Assembly (NCBI GenBank): GCA_963823105.1
Contig: CAWGKC010000001.1
Coordinates: 620,001 to 684,000 of the forward strand
DNA: 64,000 nucleotides
Direction of reading: 5' to 3'
Source: JAJYKC01 sp963823105
GTDB lineage: Bacteria > Acidobacteriota > Terriglobia > Bryobacterales > Bryobacteraceae
Shown: positions 22,004-32,488 of the stretch, in pieces
How positions within the stretch are numbered: position 1 is the first letter of the stretch
Layout of the letters: each line of letters begins with the position of its first letter
Program-made: the position numbers and the translations under genes
Notes under the pieces: generated by a model
The model's input: only the letters and a program-made list of their open reading frames with translations
Told to the model about the DNA's origin: nothing
The model's database searches: none

Positions 22004-23554
22004 TTAGTGGCGGGTCACTATGACGGTGCGCCAGGTGGCGTTGCCGGAGGTGTCGGTGGCCTGGATGGAGATGGTGTTGGCGCCGACGTAAATCGGGATG
22101 GGGGCGGTGGACCAACTGGTGGTGCCGGAAGCCGTGCCGGTGGCGCCGGCGGAGGTTCCCCAGACGACGGAAGCGACGGCGACGTTGTCGCTGGCGGCGC
22201 CTTTGAAGACGATGGAATGCGCGGATGTTGAGACGTTGGTGGAAGATGGCGAGGAGATGCGCAGCGTGGGGGGAGTAGTGTCCTTTGCGCCGGGTGTAGG
22301 CGCTGGGTTGGTGGGCGTGGGCGCGGGGTTGGTGGGAGTTCCCGTCGAGGGAGTGGAAACGCTGGTCGTCGTGGTGGAGGTTCCGGTGGTGGTTGGGGCC
22401 GGGGGTGGCGCATTGCGGGAAGCGTAGAGACGCTGTGCCGCGCCGCCGTCTTCGGCGGTGAGCGCGGTCACCTTGTGATAGTAGGGGTACATGACGGCGC
22501 TGGGGAGATCGGAATGGCCGAGGCCGAGTGCGTGTCCGGTTTCGTGGAGGGCGACGCTGAACAGGTCGACGCCGGAGGGGGTGTCCCAGGTGTTGGCGTT
22601 GTTGAAGTGCATGTCGCCGGCGATGGGTTCGGGATTGACGGGGTAGGGATAGAAGGTATGGGCGAGGATGCCGCCGGCTGGGCCGAAGGGATAGGGGTCG
22701 CCATGGGAGCCTGTGGCGAAGAGCAGGCCGATGGTTCGTAGGCCCTCGGGGTTGCTGGAGGCCTGGAAGTTGACCTGCACGTACTGTGACCACTGGGCGA
22801 AGGCGCTGACGACGATGTTCGCCACTTCGGAAGCTGGTAACTGGCTGGTGGAGTCGGCGAAGGCGTAGGAAAGGGTTGCGGCGCCGAGGCCGGGACCGTC
22901 CCAGCCGTCGCCGATGAGGGGGATCGACTGGCCGACCGTTCCGGACTGGCTATCGGCGCCGGCGCACGGGTAAACGGGATCGCCGTTCACGAGCGCGTGC
23001 GAGGCGGGGAAAATGTAAGCCACCTCGTCCCAGGCGGCGAGGGAAAGGAGAAGAGCGGGGTCGCCCTGAACGAGCAAGTGATTGGCGAGGAGGTTGGAGT
23101 GGTCGCGGGGGAGCCAACCGGCCTGGACGGCGATGGCGCGGGCGACGAAGGGGTTGACGTCGGGGTGGAACTCGACAACGAACCAACCCGGTTCGGATTC
23201 GCTGTCGGCGCCGGGCGTGGCGAGAGCGGGGCTGATTTTTTCAATGGGCGCGAAGTGGCGCAGGCGGGTGAGGCCGAGCGCGGCGGCGTCCAGATTGCCA
23301 GGACCGGCGAGGACCAGCGCGGTGTCGGGGATGAAGCTGACCGGCGCCATGCCGAGCGCGCGCAGACGGGCGAGATCGGCGGGCGTGGGAACGTGGTCGA
23401 GAGTGGCGAAATAATGCGAGCTACCGGCGGCCCAACGCTCCACCGGGACGGCGCGGTTGTCCTGGAGATCGTTCAATAAGGCCTTGTGGTGGAGGGCGGG
23501 CGCGGCGCAGGCGGAGGCCGCAACTAATAGAAAAACAATAGACTTCGATTGCAT
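22004..23554 (-). CDS. Secreted matrixin-type (M10) zinc metalloprotease with C-terminal Ig-like domain
   Basis: This protein of about 516 residues has a signal peptide (IVFLLVAASACAAPA), an N-terminal region, and a catalytic domain with the zinc motif HETGHALGLGHS near residues 335-346 followed by the Met-turn SAVMYP, the metzincin/matrixin signature. A low-complexity linker rich in Thr and Pro includes a short tandem PTNPAPTPTNPAPTP, encoded by an imperfect DNA repeat near 22300-22340. The C-terminus is a bacterial Ig-like domain (GAASDNVAVASVVWG..NTISIQATDTSGN). It probably degrades extracellular protein. ATG 23554 is chosen because the signal peptide starts there; an in-frame upstream start at 23605 adds a non-conserved leader. 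Confidence 0.88.
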   Translation of the reverse strand: MQSKSIVFLLVAASACAAPALHHKALLNDLQDNRAVPVERWAAGSSHYFATLDHVPTPADLARLRALGMAPVSFIPDTALVLAGPGNLDAAALGLTRLRHFAPIEKISPALATPGADSESEPGWFVVEFHPDVNPFVARAIAVQAGWLPRDHSNLLANHLLVQGDPALLLSLAAWDEVAYIFPASHALVNGDPVYPCAGADSQSGTVGQSIPLIGDGWDGPGLGAATLSYAFADSTSQLPASEVANIVVSAFAQWSQYVQVNFQASSNPEGLRTIGLLFATGSHGDPYPFGPAGGILAHTFYPYPVNPEPIAGDMHFNNANTWDTPSGVDLFSVALHETGHALGLGHSDLPSAVMYPYYHKVTALTAEDGGAAQRLYASRNAPPPAPTTTGTSTTTTSVSTPSTGTPTNPAPTPTNPAPTPGAKDTTPPTLRISSPSSTNVSTSAHSIVFKGAASDNVAVASVVWGTSAGATGTASGTTSWSTAPIPIYVGANTISIQATDTSGNATWRTVIVTRH

Positions 23555-23630
23555 TATACTCAGCTCATCGCCCCGCAAGCTGAGAGTTTTTCGGAGGGTT
23601 AACACCTAATTCCCGTAGGAGTATTTACTG

Positions 23631-26015
23631 TTGCGTGTCTCGGGAGCGATCTTAGTTTTTTTCGCGGCTGGCGGACTTCAGGCCCAGTATGTGATTCAAA
23701 CCGTTGCCGGAAGCGCTTTCGACGGCGACGGAGGCGCGGCGCTGTCGGCGCTGCTGGTGCAACCACAGGGCGTGGCGATCGATGCCGAGGGGAATCTGTA
23801 CATCGCCGATGCGGGGGATCACCGGGTTCGTAAGGTGTTGCCCTCGGGCGAAATTCAGGCGTTTGCCGGGACGGGCACAGCGGGCTTTTCGGGCGATGGA
23901 GGGCCGGCGGCGGCGGCGCAACTGGACCGGCCGTATGGGATCGCGCTGGACGCGGCGGGGAATTTGTACATTGCAGATTTAGGCAACGCGCGCATTCGGA
24001 TGGTGACCGCGGGCGGGGTGATGCAGACGCTGGCCGGAGGCGGGGCGTTGAATGCGGCGGCGGGCGGTACGGGCGTGGCGGCATCGCAGGTGGGCTTGAA
24101 TTCGCCGCGCAACGTGACGGCGGGACAGGGAGGCGCGGTTTACTTTTCCGATTTCGGCGGGCAGAGGGTGTACGAAGTGAAGCGCGGGCTGGTGACGGTG
24201 TTTGCGGGAACGGGTACGGCGGGAGAGACGGGCGATGGAGGCGTGGCGGCGCAGGCGGAGTTGAATTATCCTGCGGGCGTGGCGGCCGACGGGTTGGGGA
24301 ACGTGTATATCGCCGACAGCGGGAGCGGAGCGATTCGGGAGGTGAGCGGCGGGACGATCCGGACCGTCGCCACCGTGCCAACGCCGGTGGGGATGGCGGT
24401 GGATGCGTTCGGCAACCCTTATGTAGCCGGGGCTGGCATTCTGGGGTCGCCGTTATCGGGCGGGGCGAGCAAGATGACCGGGAACGATCTGGCGATCGAC
24501 GCGGAGGGGAACATCGTGTTTTCGTCCTCGCATGTGGTGCAGAAGCTGACGCCGCTGAGCGATCTGACGCTGGTGGCGGGCAGCGGGCTGTCGTTGTTTT
24601 ACGGCGACAATGGAGCGGCAACGGCGGCGCGTATGAACAACCCGTGGGCCGTGGCGGTCGATGGGGCGGGAAACTTGTTTATCGCCGATGCGGGGAACAA
24701 CCGCATCCGGAAAGTGACAGCGGACGGGACGATTACGACGGCGGCGGGCGACGGCGACACAAGCGTGCTGAGTTCGCCGCTGGGCGTGGCGGTGGATGGG
24801 AACGGAACGCTATATATCGCCGACAGCGGGAACAACCAAGTGGAGGCGCTGAGCGCGGACGGTGCGTTTTCGATTCTTGTGGGCCAGTTGAAGAATCCGT
24901 CGGCGGTGGCGGTGGACGGGGCGGGCGATGTGTTTGTGGCGGACCGGGGGAACGGGCGGATTCTGGAGGTGAGCGCGGACGGTGCGGTGACGGTGGCGGC
25001 GACGGTGGCAGACCCCGTGGCGGTCGCGGTGGATGCGGCGGGGAATTTGTATGTCAGCGATAATTCGCAGAACGCTCTGCTGGAGATTGGCGCGCAGGGA
25101 ACGGCGACGACGCTGTGGAAAGGCAAGGACGCGCCGCGCGGGGTGGTGGTGGATGCGCAGGGCAACGTCTATGTGAGCGATTCGGGAGGGAACCGCGTGC
25201 GGACGATCGCGGCGGGGGGCGCGGCGGCGGCGATCGCGGGTACGGGAGTGGCGGGATTTTCGGGCGACGGGGCGGCTGCTGGGGCGGCGCAGTTGCACGG
25301 GCCGGCGGGGCTGGCGTTGGACGCTTTCGGGGATTTGTTCGTGGCGGATGCGGGGAACAACCGTGTGCGGAAGTTGACGCCCACGCAGAGCGGGGTGATT
25401 ACTCCGCCGGCCGACACGGCGCCGCCGTTGACGATCGCCAACGCGGCCAGCAACCAACAGGGTGCGATCGCCTCCGGGGAGATCGTCTCGATTTACGGAT
25501 CGGGCTTCGACCCGAGCACCGCGGAGGTGAGCTTCAACGGGACGGCGGCGCGGGTGTTCTATATTGGCGCGGGGCAGATCAACGCGCTGGCGCCCGACGG
25601 GCTGGCGGCGGGCACGACGGCGAACCTTACCGTAACTTCGGGAGGCGCGGCGGTGGGATCGTTGACGGTGACGGTGGCCTCCGCGACGCCGGGGATCTTC
25701 ACCGTGGGCGCGACCGGGCAGGCGGCGGCGACGAATCAGGATGGGACGGCGAATTCGGATCTGTATCCGGCGCAGGTGGGATCGATCGTGACGCTGTTTG
25801 CCACGGGGCAGGGGGAGAGCGCGAACGCGGCGGCGAATTTGTCGATCGGCGGCGCGGCGGCGGCGATGCTGTACGCGGGGCCGGCGCCGGGCTTCGCCGG
25901 GTTGATGCAGATCAACGCGCGGGTGCCGCTGGGGATTGCGCCGGGGGACGAGCCGGTGGTGTTGAACGTGGGCGGCGCGGTGAGCCAGGCGGGCGTGACG
26001 CTGGCGGTGAAGTAA
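23631..26015 (+). CDS. Secreted NHL-repeat protein with TIGR03437 C-terminal domain
   Basis: This 794-residue exported protein starts at a TTG with AGGAG 9 nt upstream. After a signal peptide (ILVFFAAGGLQAQ) come about ten NHL repeats of the form GVAIDAEGNLYIADAGDHRVRKV, forming one or two beta-propellers. The last about 215 residues (NAASNQQGAIASGEIVSIYGSGF..GQINALAP..VTLFATGQGES..LMQINARVP) match the Solibacter-type C-terminal domain also seen in the SBBP protein. NHL propellers bind proteins or ligands; several acidobacterial copies lack any catalytic part, as here. It is divergent from the metalloprotease across 76 nt. Confidence 0.9.
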   Translation: MRVSGAILVFFAAGGLQAQYVIQTVAGSAFDGDGGAALSALLVQPQGVAIDAEGNLYIADAGDHRVRKVLPSGEIQAFAGTGTAGFSGDGGPAAAAQLDRPYGIALDAAGNLYIADLGNARIRMVTAGGVMQTLAGGGALNAAAGGTGVAASQVGLNSPRNVTAGQGGAVYFSDFGGQRVYEVKRGLVTVFAGTGTAGETGDGGVAAQAELNYPAGVAADGLGNVYIADSGSGAIREVSGGTIRTVATVPTPVGMAVDAFGNPYVAGAGILGSPLSGGASKMTGNDLAIDAEGNIVFSSSHVVQKLTPLSDLTLVAGSGLSLFYGDNGAATAARMNNPWAVAVDGAGNLFIADAGNNRIRKVTADGTITTAAGDGDTSVLSSPLGVAVDGNGTLYIADSGNNQVEALSADGAFSILVGQLKNPSAVAVDGAGDVFVADRGNGRILEVSADGAVTVAATVADPVAVAVDAAGNLYVSDNSQNALLEIGAQGTATTLWKGKDAPRGVVVDAQGNVYVSDSGGNRVRTIAAGGAAAAIAGTGVAGFSGDGAAAGAAQLHGPAGLALDAFGDLFVADAGNNRVRKLTPTQSGVITPPADTAPPLTIANAASNQQGAIASGEIVSIYGSGFDPSTAEVSFNGTAARVFYIGAGQINALAPDGLAAGTTANLTVTSGGAAVGSLTVTVASATPGIFTVGATGQAAATNQDGTANSDLYPAQVGSIVTLFATGQGESANAAANLSIGGAAAAMLYAGPAPGFAGLMQINARVPLGIAPGDEPVVLNVGGAVSQAGVTLAVK

Positions 26016-26164
26016 CGGCGGGCGGGAACCAGGGTGGATCCGGCTCCTCCACGCTTCGAGCGAAATCCAGCCACCGGTCTATCCGGCCGGAGTTAGGTCA
26101 CGATCCCGGCGAACCCTGACGCGACGGGGCGAATTGCCGGACCGAGACGACGCTGAACGAACTC

Positions 26165-28559
26165 TCAAGCGTGCCGGACCGCTTCCATCGGATCGATGGC
26201 GATCCACGGCTTGGCGGAGAAATAAGCGACCAGCAGAGACAGCCCCAGCATCGCGGAAGCGACCGGAAGCAGCACCGTCCATTCCATCGCGCCTATCCCA
26301 TAAAGTTGGGAGCGAAAGAGAACGGTGACGCCCCACTCCGAGCACTATCCCGATGGCGACTCCGGCGCCGGCAACGATCAGGGTCTGGCGCAGAACCATC
26401 TTTAGCAGTTGCCACGGCCGCGCGCCGAGAGCGACACGGATGCCGAGTTCCTTTTTACGCTCCCTGACCGAATAGGAGATCGCGCCAAACAGCCCGATGA
26501 TCGCGAGTAACAATCCCAGAGCGCTTAGAGCGGCGACGCATCCGGCCGCGATGCGCTGAGTCAGAAGCGTCAGATTCATCCATCCCTCAAAAGTAACGGG
26601 CTGAATCATGATCTTCAGGCCGAGGGCGCGGAGGGCGTGAGCGAACGGCTCAACCCAGATGCGCGGATCGCCCTTGGTCCTGGCGATGACGTTGACCCCG
26701 CCTCGATAGGACTGGCTCAGAGCGTAATACATGAACGGTCGCGCCGGCTCGTCGGGATCGACGTACTTCCCGTTTGCAACCACCCCGACGATAGTGAACT
26801 TGCGTCCGGGATCGCCGGCAATCAGGGTCCTCCCCACGGGATCTCTCCCGGGCCAAAACATATCCGCCATTTTGTGATTGATCACCGCTACCTGCGGACC
26901 GTTCTCGCGGTCGGCGGAGTTGAAAGCGCGGCCGGCCAGCATTCGGATGCCAAAAGTGGCGAAGTAATCGGCATCCACCGCCGTATGGGCGATGGAGACC
27001 GTCTTTACGGCATCCGGAAGCTGCACAGGGACCTCGCTTGCCCCGAACAGCGGCAAATCCCACGCCAGCGAAACCGATTCGACGCCGGGCAGCGCGGAGA
27101 CCGTCCGGCGAAGAGTCTCATAAAATTGCTTCCCCCGCGCCTCCGAGTACCCCTCCGCTTCCAGATAGATCGTAACCGCGACCAGATTGCGCGCCGAGAA
27201 TCCAGGATCGACGTGGCGAAGGTTGTACAGGCTGCTTTGGCACAGGCCCATCCCCACCAGCACCAGAGTGCAGACAGCGACCTGAATCACGACCAGCGCG
27301 TTCCGGCGGACGCCTTTCCCCGTTCCGCCCACTACCGCTTCTCCGCTCAAAATTTGCGCCAGACCCGGAGACGAGGCGTAAAGGGCCGGCGCAAGCCCAG
27401 TGGCAAGGCTTGCGATGAGGATCAGGACGACCGTAAACGCCGCGACGGTTGCGTCGAGCCGGAGATTGAGCCCAAACGAAAAAGCGCCGAACATCGGGAA
27501 CGCGATGGTGAGATCCGAATACCGGGCGATCGCCGCCGCGGCGATGCAATAACCCAGAACGCCGCTCACCGCGCATAGAATGGCGCTTTCCTTTAAGAAT
27601 TCGCGTATCAGCCGCCCGCGCGGCGCGCCGAGCGCCAATTTGATCGCCGCTTCCCGGCGCCGCTCGACCGCGACGGCGAGCAGCAGATTCGCGGCGTTCG
27701 CGCAGGCGATCAAGAGCACCAACAGCACCAGGGCCATGAGAATGGCGCTCATCAATTGCGCCGTGGGGATTGTGTCCGGAGGCAGAAGGGTGGCGCGAGC
27801 GACAACGGCCGTACGATCTTTGTCCTCCCTCGGGTAGGCCGACGCAAGCCGCCGCGATAGCGCCGCCATTTCCGCCTGCGCCTGGCGCCGGGACACTCCG
27901 GGTTTCAGTCGCGCAATCAGAAACAGCCGGCGTACGCTCCGCTGCGAGAACCAGGCGGCGTTATCGTCAACCCCCTGTAGCGTGGTGAAAAGATCGCCGT
28001 TAAGGCCGTAGAAGGAACCTGTGAAATCCTTGGGCGTAACTCCGACGATGGTGTGCTTTGCAAGCACCTTGCCCACGATATGCGGGTCCGAACCGAGGCG
28101 CTTCCAGCAGGACCACGTCATTACGGCAATGGGCGACTTGCTTTCCTCGTCGCCGCGCGAGAAAAAGCGTCCAAGATACGGCCGGATTCCCATCACCGCG
28201 AAATAATTCCCGGACACGGGCCTCATGATCACCTTAATATCGCGGCCTTCGAAGTTATAATCGTCGTCGAGACCGATCGAATTGGGCGCCGCCGCCACAT
28301 CCGTGAAGGCGTGATTGTTGTCCCGATAATATTCGTAATCCGGATAAGAGACTTGATCGATGGCGCTGTCCGGCGCGCGGTTGTAGATTGCGACCAGGCG
28401 GTCCGGAGCCGGTGCGGCGGGAGGCAGGAGGAGGATCGTATTCGAGACGCTCAGGCCAACGATGCCCAATGCCATGGCGATCGAGAGGGAAAAAGCGGAA
28501 ATGGCCGTGAGCTTCCAGTGACGGCGTAGCACGCGCACGGATCGTAGGGCGGCAATCAC
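26165..28559 (-). CDS. Orphan ABC transporter permease (MacB/FtsX type, ADOP-like), frameshifted near the C-terminus
   Basis: This large permease of about 800 residues has two MacB_PCD/FtsX units without a linked ATPase, the layout of acidobacterial duplicated orphan permeases. The first membrane helix is near the N-terminus (AISAFSLSIAMALGIVGLS). The core helices include ALVLLVLLIACANAANLLLA and the family motif RREAAIKLALGAPRGRLIREFL; the second unit ends with RERKKELGIRVALGARPWQLLKMV. After AIGIVLGVG the frame shifts: the expected last membrane segment and a DPMEAVRHA ending are read one frame over, stopping at 26165. The break sits at CCCC 26331-26334, so one extra base in a homopolymer is likely. 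The start is uncertain; GTG 28559 lies just before homology. Confidence 0.85.
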
Positions 28560-28725
28560 GATGCGTTTTATTGTGGCACGCCGGATGCCAGGAGCAATGT
28601 TCGCTCGATTCAAGTCGTCGAATTCCAATCTTGTGTGAGGTTGGAGCACGGGTGTGCCTCCTCCATACACAGGCCCGGCGGGGACGCGCACGATTCACGA
28701 TGCTCCGCGGACGCGAACAAAAAAG

Positions 28726-30512
28726 TCAAAGACCGAAGCAGAGTATGTTCGGGCCCGCCGCCACGGCGACGTATTGGTTGCCGCCCACCGTAAACGTCAT
28801 GGGCGAGGCTTTCATCCGAACGTTGGTCTGAAACTGCCACAGCGTTTTGCCGTCGCGCGGATCCACCGCCGCGAAACCTCCGTTGGGCTGGCCGTAGAAA
28901 ACCAGGCCGCCGGCGGTGGCGAGCACGCCGGTCCAGGTTTTCGCGCGCGCGGCGCCCGGTTGAGGAACCTCCCAAGCAACGGCCGCCGGTATCGATGTTG
29001 ACGGCGCGCAGGAAGCGCTGGCCGCTCTCCTCCGGGTAGCCGCCGGGCTTGTCGCCGACGCACTCTTCCAGCGCCATGAAATAGTAAAGACGCGTCTGCG
29101 GAGAGAACGCCGTCGAGTCCCAATTGGCGGCGTCGCCGGGGCAGCCGCGCGGGTCCTTCACCACCGGCCGGCCATCGGGACCGATGCCCGAAGCCCAATC
29201 CACGCGGCGCAGGAACGGCTTGGCTAGGAGGAGTTTGCCATCGGTCCGATCCAGGACATAGAAGAAGCCATTACGATCGGCGTGAAGGAGTAACTTGGAA
29301 GGCTTGCCGTGATAGACGGTATCGACGAGGACATTGGGCTCCGTGGCATCGCGATCTTTCAGATCGTGTGGCGTGAATTGGTAGTGCCATTTGAGATCCC
29401 CGGTCTTTGTGTTCAGCGCCAGCACGCAATTGGTATATAGGTTGTCGCCAGGACGGCCCGAATCGTTGCCATCGGGCCACGGATTGCCGGTGGCCCAGTA
29501 GAGCGGTATCGGAGGAAGGGTCGTAAGAGCCGGTGAGCCAAGTCGAACCGCCGCCTGTTACCGGTTCTTTGCCTTGCCAGGTTGCGATGCCCGGCTCGCC
29601 GTGAAGAGGCACCGTCCAATGCCGCCAGACGAGAGCGCCGTCATCGGCTTTGAAGGCGGCGACGAAACCCCGAATGCCTTCGTCCGCGCCGGAGACGCCG
29701 GCGATGACCGTATCGTTGACGATGAGCGGCGCCATCGTTCCACCGTAGTGTTGCTCCTTCGCCGCGGGCGCCATCGGAGTTTCCCAGAGTAGCTTGCCGG
29801 TGGCGCGGTCCAGCGCCAGCAGGTGGGCGTTGTCCGTAACGAAGAAGACCTTGCCGTTCCGGATGGCGACGCCGCGGTTGGTTCCGAGTCTTGCGTCGCC
29901 GACCATGCCCGCGCTCGCCGGACGCGAGTAATGCCAAATTGGATTGCCGGTCAGCGCGTCGATGGCGAACACCTGGTTCGGGCCTGTAACATACAGCACT
30001 CCATCGGCGGCGAGAGGAGTTACTTCCAGGCCGAAGTACGCAATGGGAAACACCCATTTCAATTTGAGCGAGGATACATTTATGGCATCGATCTGTTTGA
30101 GTGGACTGTAGCGATTGGCCGAATCGTTTCCGTTATAGGTGAGCCAGTCGCCGGGTTGCGGAGCGCCCCAGGCGATTTTGCGGGAAGGCTCCGCCGCGGT
30201 GATGGTCCCAACGATCGTTTCCACATTCAGACTACGCAGATATTTAGCGAGCGCCATCGAATCCTGGGCGGATAAGTCGGCAAACGAAGGCATGCCCGCG
30301 GCAATGTTGCCATGCTCAAGGTAGGCACGCAACTGCTGGACGGATTGTTCCGCGACGCGCGGATTCATGGCTAACCCGGGCGCTTTGCCCGTACCGCGCG
30401 CGTCCTCCCCGTGGCAGCCCGCGCAGTTGCTGAGAAACAACCGGTGCGGCGATGCCTGCCGGGACGGCGCTTGCTGAAGCAACGGTATGAGTAACAGGCC
30501 AAATCCGATCAA
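28726..30512 (-). pseudogene. PQQ-dependent quinoprotein dehydrogenase with N-terminal cytochrome c domain, two frameshifts
   Basis: As read, this gene is interrupted twice but the protein is recognisable throughout. A short signal sequence is followed by a cytochrome c domain with heme motif CAGCH (Cys30, Cys33, His34) and a probable Met ligand in GMPSF. The quinoprotein propeller then begins (GDWLTYNGNDSANRYSPL, typical of PQQ alcohol dehydrogenases). Frame 1 breaks at 29503-29506, where SYDPSSDT should continue into LYWATGNPWPDG. Frame 2 breaks at 28981-28989, after NIDTGG, before VAWEVPQPG. Both are explained by one extra base. The start is TTG 30512 with AAGGAGG upstream, 12 nt after the ThuA stop, so the two genes form an operon. 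It would oxidise an alcohol or sugar in the periplasm. Confidence 0.85.
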
Positions 30513-30524
30513 CGGGCATCCTCC

Positions 30525-31526
30525 TTAACGAAATTCGGAAGGGGTGAGACCTTTGACAAAGCCGCCGAAACCGAACGGATGCGGATGGTACTCGCCAACC
30601 AGGCTCACGTTGGCGTTCGCCGCGATTTGCCGCTCCAGCCCGAGCGCCCAGTAACAGGCATTCACCATTAACCTGCGGTTGGCTTCCGTCAACAGATCCT
30701 CGGAAGTTCCCAGGGTCGTCGTAAAGACCCGGGCTGTCTTTCCGCCGCTTCCCGTATAGCTCTTCACCCACGCAATCGGCATCATCGGATCGTTCACGGC
30801 GCCTGAAACCGGGGGATCCTTTGGGTTCATGCCGGAGAGCGCCTGTCCAAAGACGAGCACCTTGCTATCGCCCGGAAGCGGCAGACGAGCTTCATACACG
30901 TCTGTCTTACTCCATATCTCACCGTCACGGATTCCCGTCAGGATCGGATTCTTCGCTTCCTTCGGATTGAGAATACCGAGGGTGCTTTGCTTCCCATGTA
31001 TGGCGTGGTGCCGGATCCACGTTTCACCGAGGACGCGACGTCCGAACCCTCCGTCTGGAGCGTCCCAATTGTATCTGGCGAAAGTTGAACTGGACTTGAG
31101 TTGAAACGCGTGCGTAGCCGTCCGCATTCCGACGATAGGTTTCCCGGACTCGACATAGTCGACGATGTGCTTCATCTGATCGTCGGGCAGGTCGCGAAAG
31201 CGAGTCAGGATGACCATCAGATCCGCGGAATCGAGCGCCTCCAGCCCCGGTATGTTGTCAAGCTGGTCGGGGTTGACCGTTCCGGTTTTGCGATCGATCG
31301 CGAAAAGGACGGCGCAGCGGAAGCCGTGGTACGTCGACAGAATTTTGGCCAGTTGCGGCAGCGTTTCTTCGGAACGGTACTCTTCGTCTCCGCTAATCAG
31401 AACGATGTTCTTCTGCTTCGCGATCCCGTGAGGCTCAAAAACCAGAAATGGTTCGGCCGCGTGGATGGGCGAACCCGAGCCCAACCGCAGAGCGAGCAGT
31501 GACATTAGCCAGAGTCTATGCCGCAT
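30525..31526 (-). CDS. Secreted ThuA-like domain protein
   Basis: This 333-residue protein has a signal peptide (WLMSLLALRLGSGSPIHA) and a ThuA-like (class I glutamine-amidotransferase-fold) domain. Visible elements are NIVLISGDEEYRSEETLPQLAKIL, LMVILTRFRDLPDDQMKHIVDYVESGKPIVGMRTATHAF, and a PMMPIAWVKSY..GKTARVFTTTLGTSED C-terminal strand-helix set. ThuA proteins are linked to trehalose and other sugar utilisation, but their reaction is unsettled. It is the first gene of an operon with the PQQ dehydrogenase and is divergent from the isochorismatase-like gene across 130 nt. Confidence 0.87.
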   Translation of the reverse strand: MRHRLWLMSLLALRLGSGSPIHAAEPFLVFEPHGIAKQKNIVLISGDEEYRSEETLPQLAKILSTYHGFRCAVLFAIDRKTGTVNPDQLDNIPGLEALDSADLMVILTRFRDLPDDQMKHIVDYVESGKPIVGMRTATHAFQLKSSSTFARYNWDAPDGGFGRRVLGETWIRHHAIHGKQSTLGILNPKEAKNPILTGIRDGEIWSKTDVYEARLPLPGDSKVLVFGQALSGMNPKDPPVSGAVNDPMMPIAWVKSYTGSGGKTARVFTTTLGTSEDLLTEANRRLMVNACYWALGLERQIAANANVSLVGEYHPHPFGFGGFVKGLTPSEFR

Positions 31527-31656
31527 TCAACGATTTCTCGCCTGTTCGATCGTGGAATAGACGCCGCGGGGTTTGGTCATGGACAAGAGGGCATCCGGCA
31601 GCCGAGCCGAAGCAAGCGCCGGTGTCGAAAATATCATATTGTCTTGATAGATTGCT

Positions 31657-32475
31657 ATGCGTCACTTTTTCGCGGTAACGGTCGTCATCGGCGCGGCCGC
31701 CAGCTTGGCCATGCTCGCCGCTCCGGGCGCCGTCCCACAGGCGGCCATCCCTCTTCAGGTTCGCGTGCAGCCTTTCAAAAACAGCGATACATGGGAAGCG
31801 GCGACCCTCCGCGGACAATTCTCGCCGGCCGAGTCGGCCATCGTCATCTGCGACATGTGGGACAAGCACTGGTGTACGGGCGCCACTCGCCGCGTGGAAG
31901 ACATCGCGCGGCGAATGGACCCGTTGCTGCGCAAAGCCCGCCAGGCGGGCATTCTGGTGATTCACGCACCATCGGAGACCATGGACTTCTACAAGGACTA
32001 TCCGCAGCGGCAGCTTGTGTTGGAGGCGCCGGTGGCGAAGCCGCCCGCAATGCTGAACATTCCCGATCCGCCCCTTCCCATCGACGATTCAGACGGCGGC
32101 TGCGATACCCCAGGCGAGCACGAGCACAAAGCATGGTCTCGCGAGAATCCGCTTCTCTCCGTCGGACCTCAAGACGCCATCTCCGACAACGGCGAGGAAA
32201 TTTATAACCTCCTTCGGCGGAGAAATATTCACACGCTCTTCGTCATGGGAGTGCATGCCAACATGTGCATTCTGAATCGAAGTTTTGCCATCAAGCAAAT
32301 GACAAGATGGGGCCTGCGCTGTATTCTGGTGCGGGATTTGACGGACGCGATGTACAACCCCGCCAGCAGGCCTTTCGTCTCCCACGTGGATGGAACGGCG
32401 TTGGTGATTGCGCACATCGAGAAATACTGGTGCCCGTCCACAAGAAGCGCGGACTTGCTGGCGGCGATCCCATAG
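31657..32475 (+). CDS. Exported isochorismatase-family cysteine hydrolase
   Basis: This 272-residue protein has a hydrophobic leader (residues 1-25) and an isochorismatase-like fold. The catalytic aspartate is probably Asp66 in IVICDMWDKHW and the nucleophile Cys204 in VMGVHANMCILNR. Family members hydrolyse isochorismate, nicotinamide, N-carbamoyl compounds or related amides; the insertion around residues 130-160 is larger than in nicotinamidases, and the substrate is unknown. It opens a plus-strand run with 13-nt and shorter gaps to the oxidoreductase, isomerase and enolase-family genes, suggesting a joint catabolic role. Confidence 0.88.
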   Translation: MRHFFAVTVVIGAAASLAMLAAPGAVPQAAIPLQVRVQPFKNSDTWEAATLRGQFSPAESAIVICDMWDKHWCTGATRRVEDIARRMDPLLRKARQAGILVIHAPSETMDFYKDYPQRQLVLEAPVAKPPAMLNIPDPPLPIDDSDGGCDTPGEHEHKAWSRENPLLSVGPQDAISDNGEEIYNLLRRRNIHTLFVMGVHANMCILNRSFAIKQMTRWGLRCILVRDLTDAMYNPASRPFVSHVDGTALVIAHIEKYWCPSTRSADLLAAIP

Positions 32476-32488
32476 GAGCCACGGAGCT

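Noticed and set aside
20145..22793. An 882-codon minus-strand frame
   Set aside because: Arg- and His-rich composition and overlap with the SBBP and metalloprotease genes mark it as a shadow.
23552..23558. TATAAT promoter element on the minus strand before the metalloprotease
   Set aside because: It overlaps the chosen ATG itself and no later in-frame start exists before the signal peptide.
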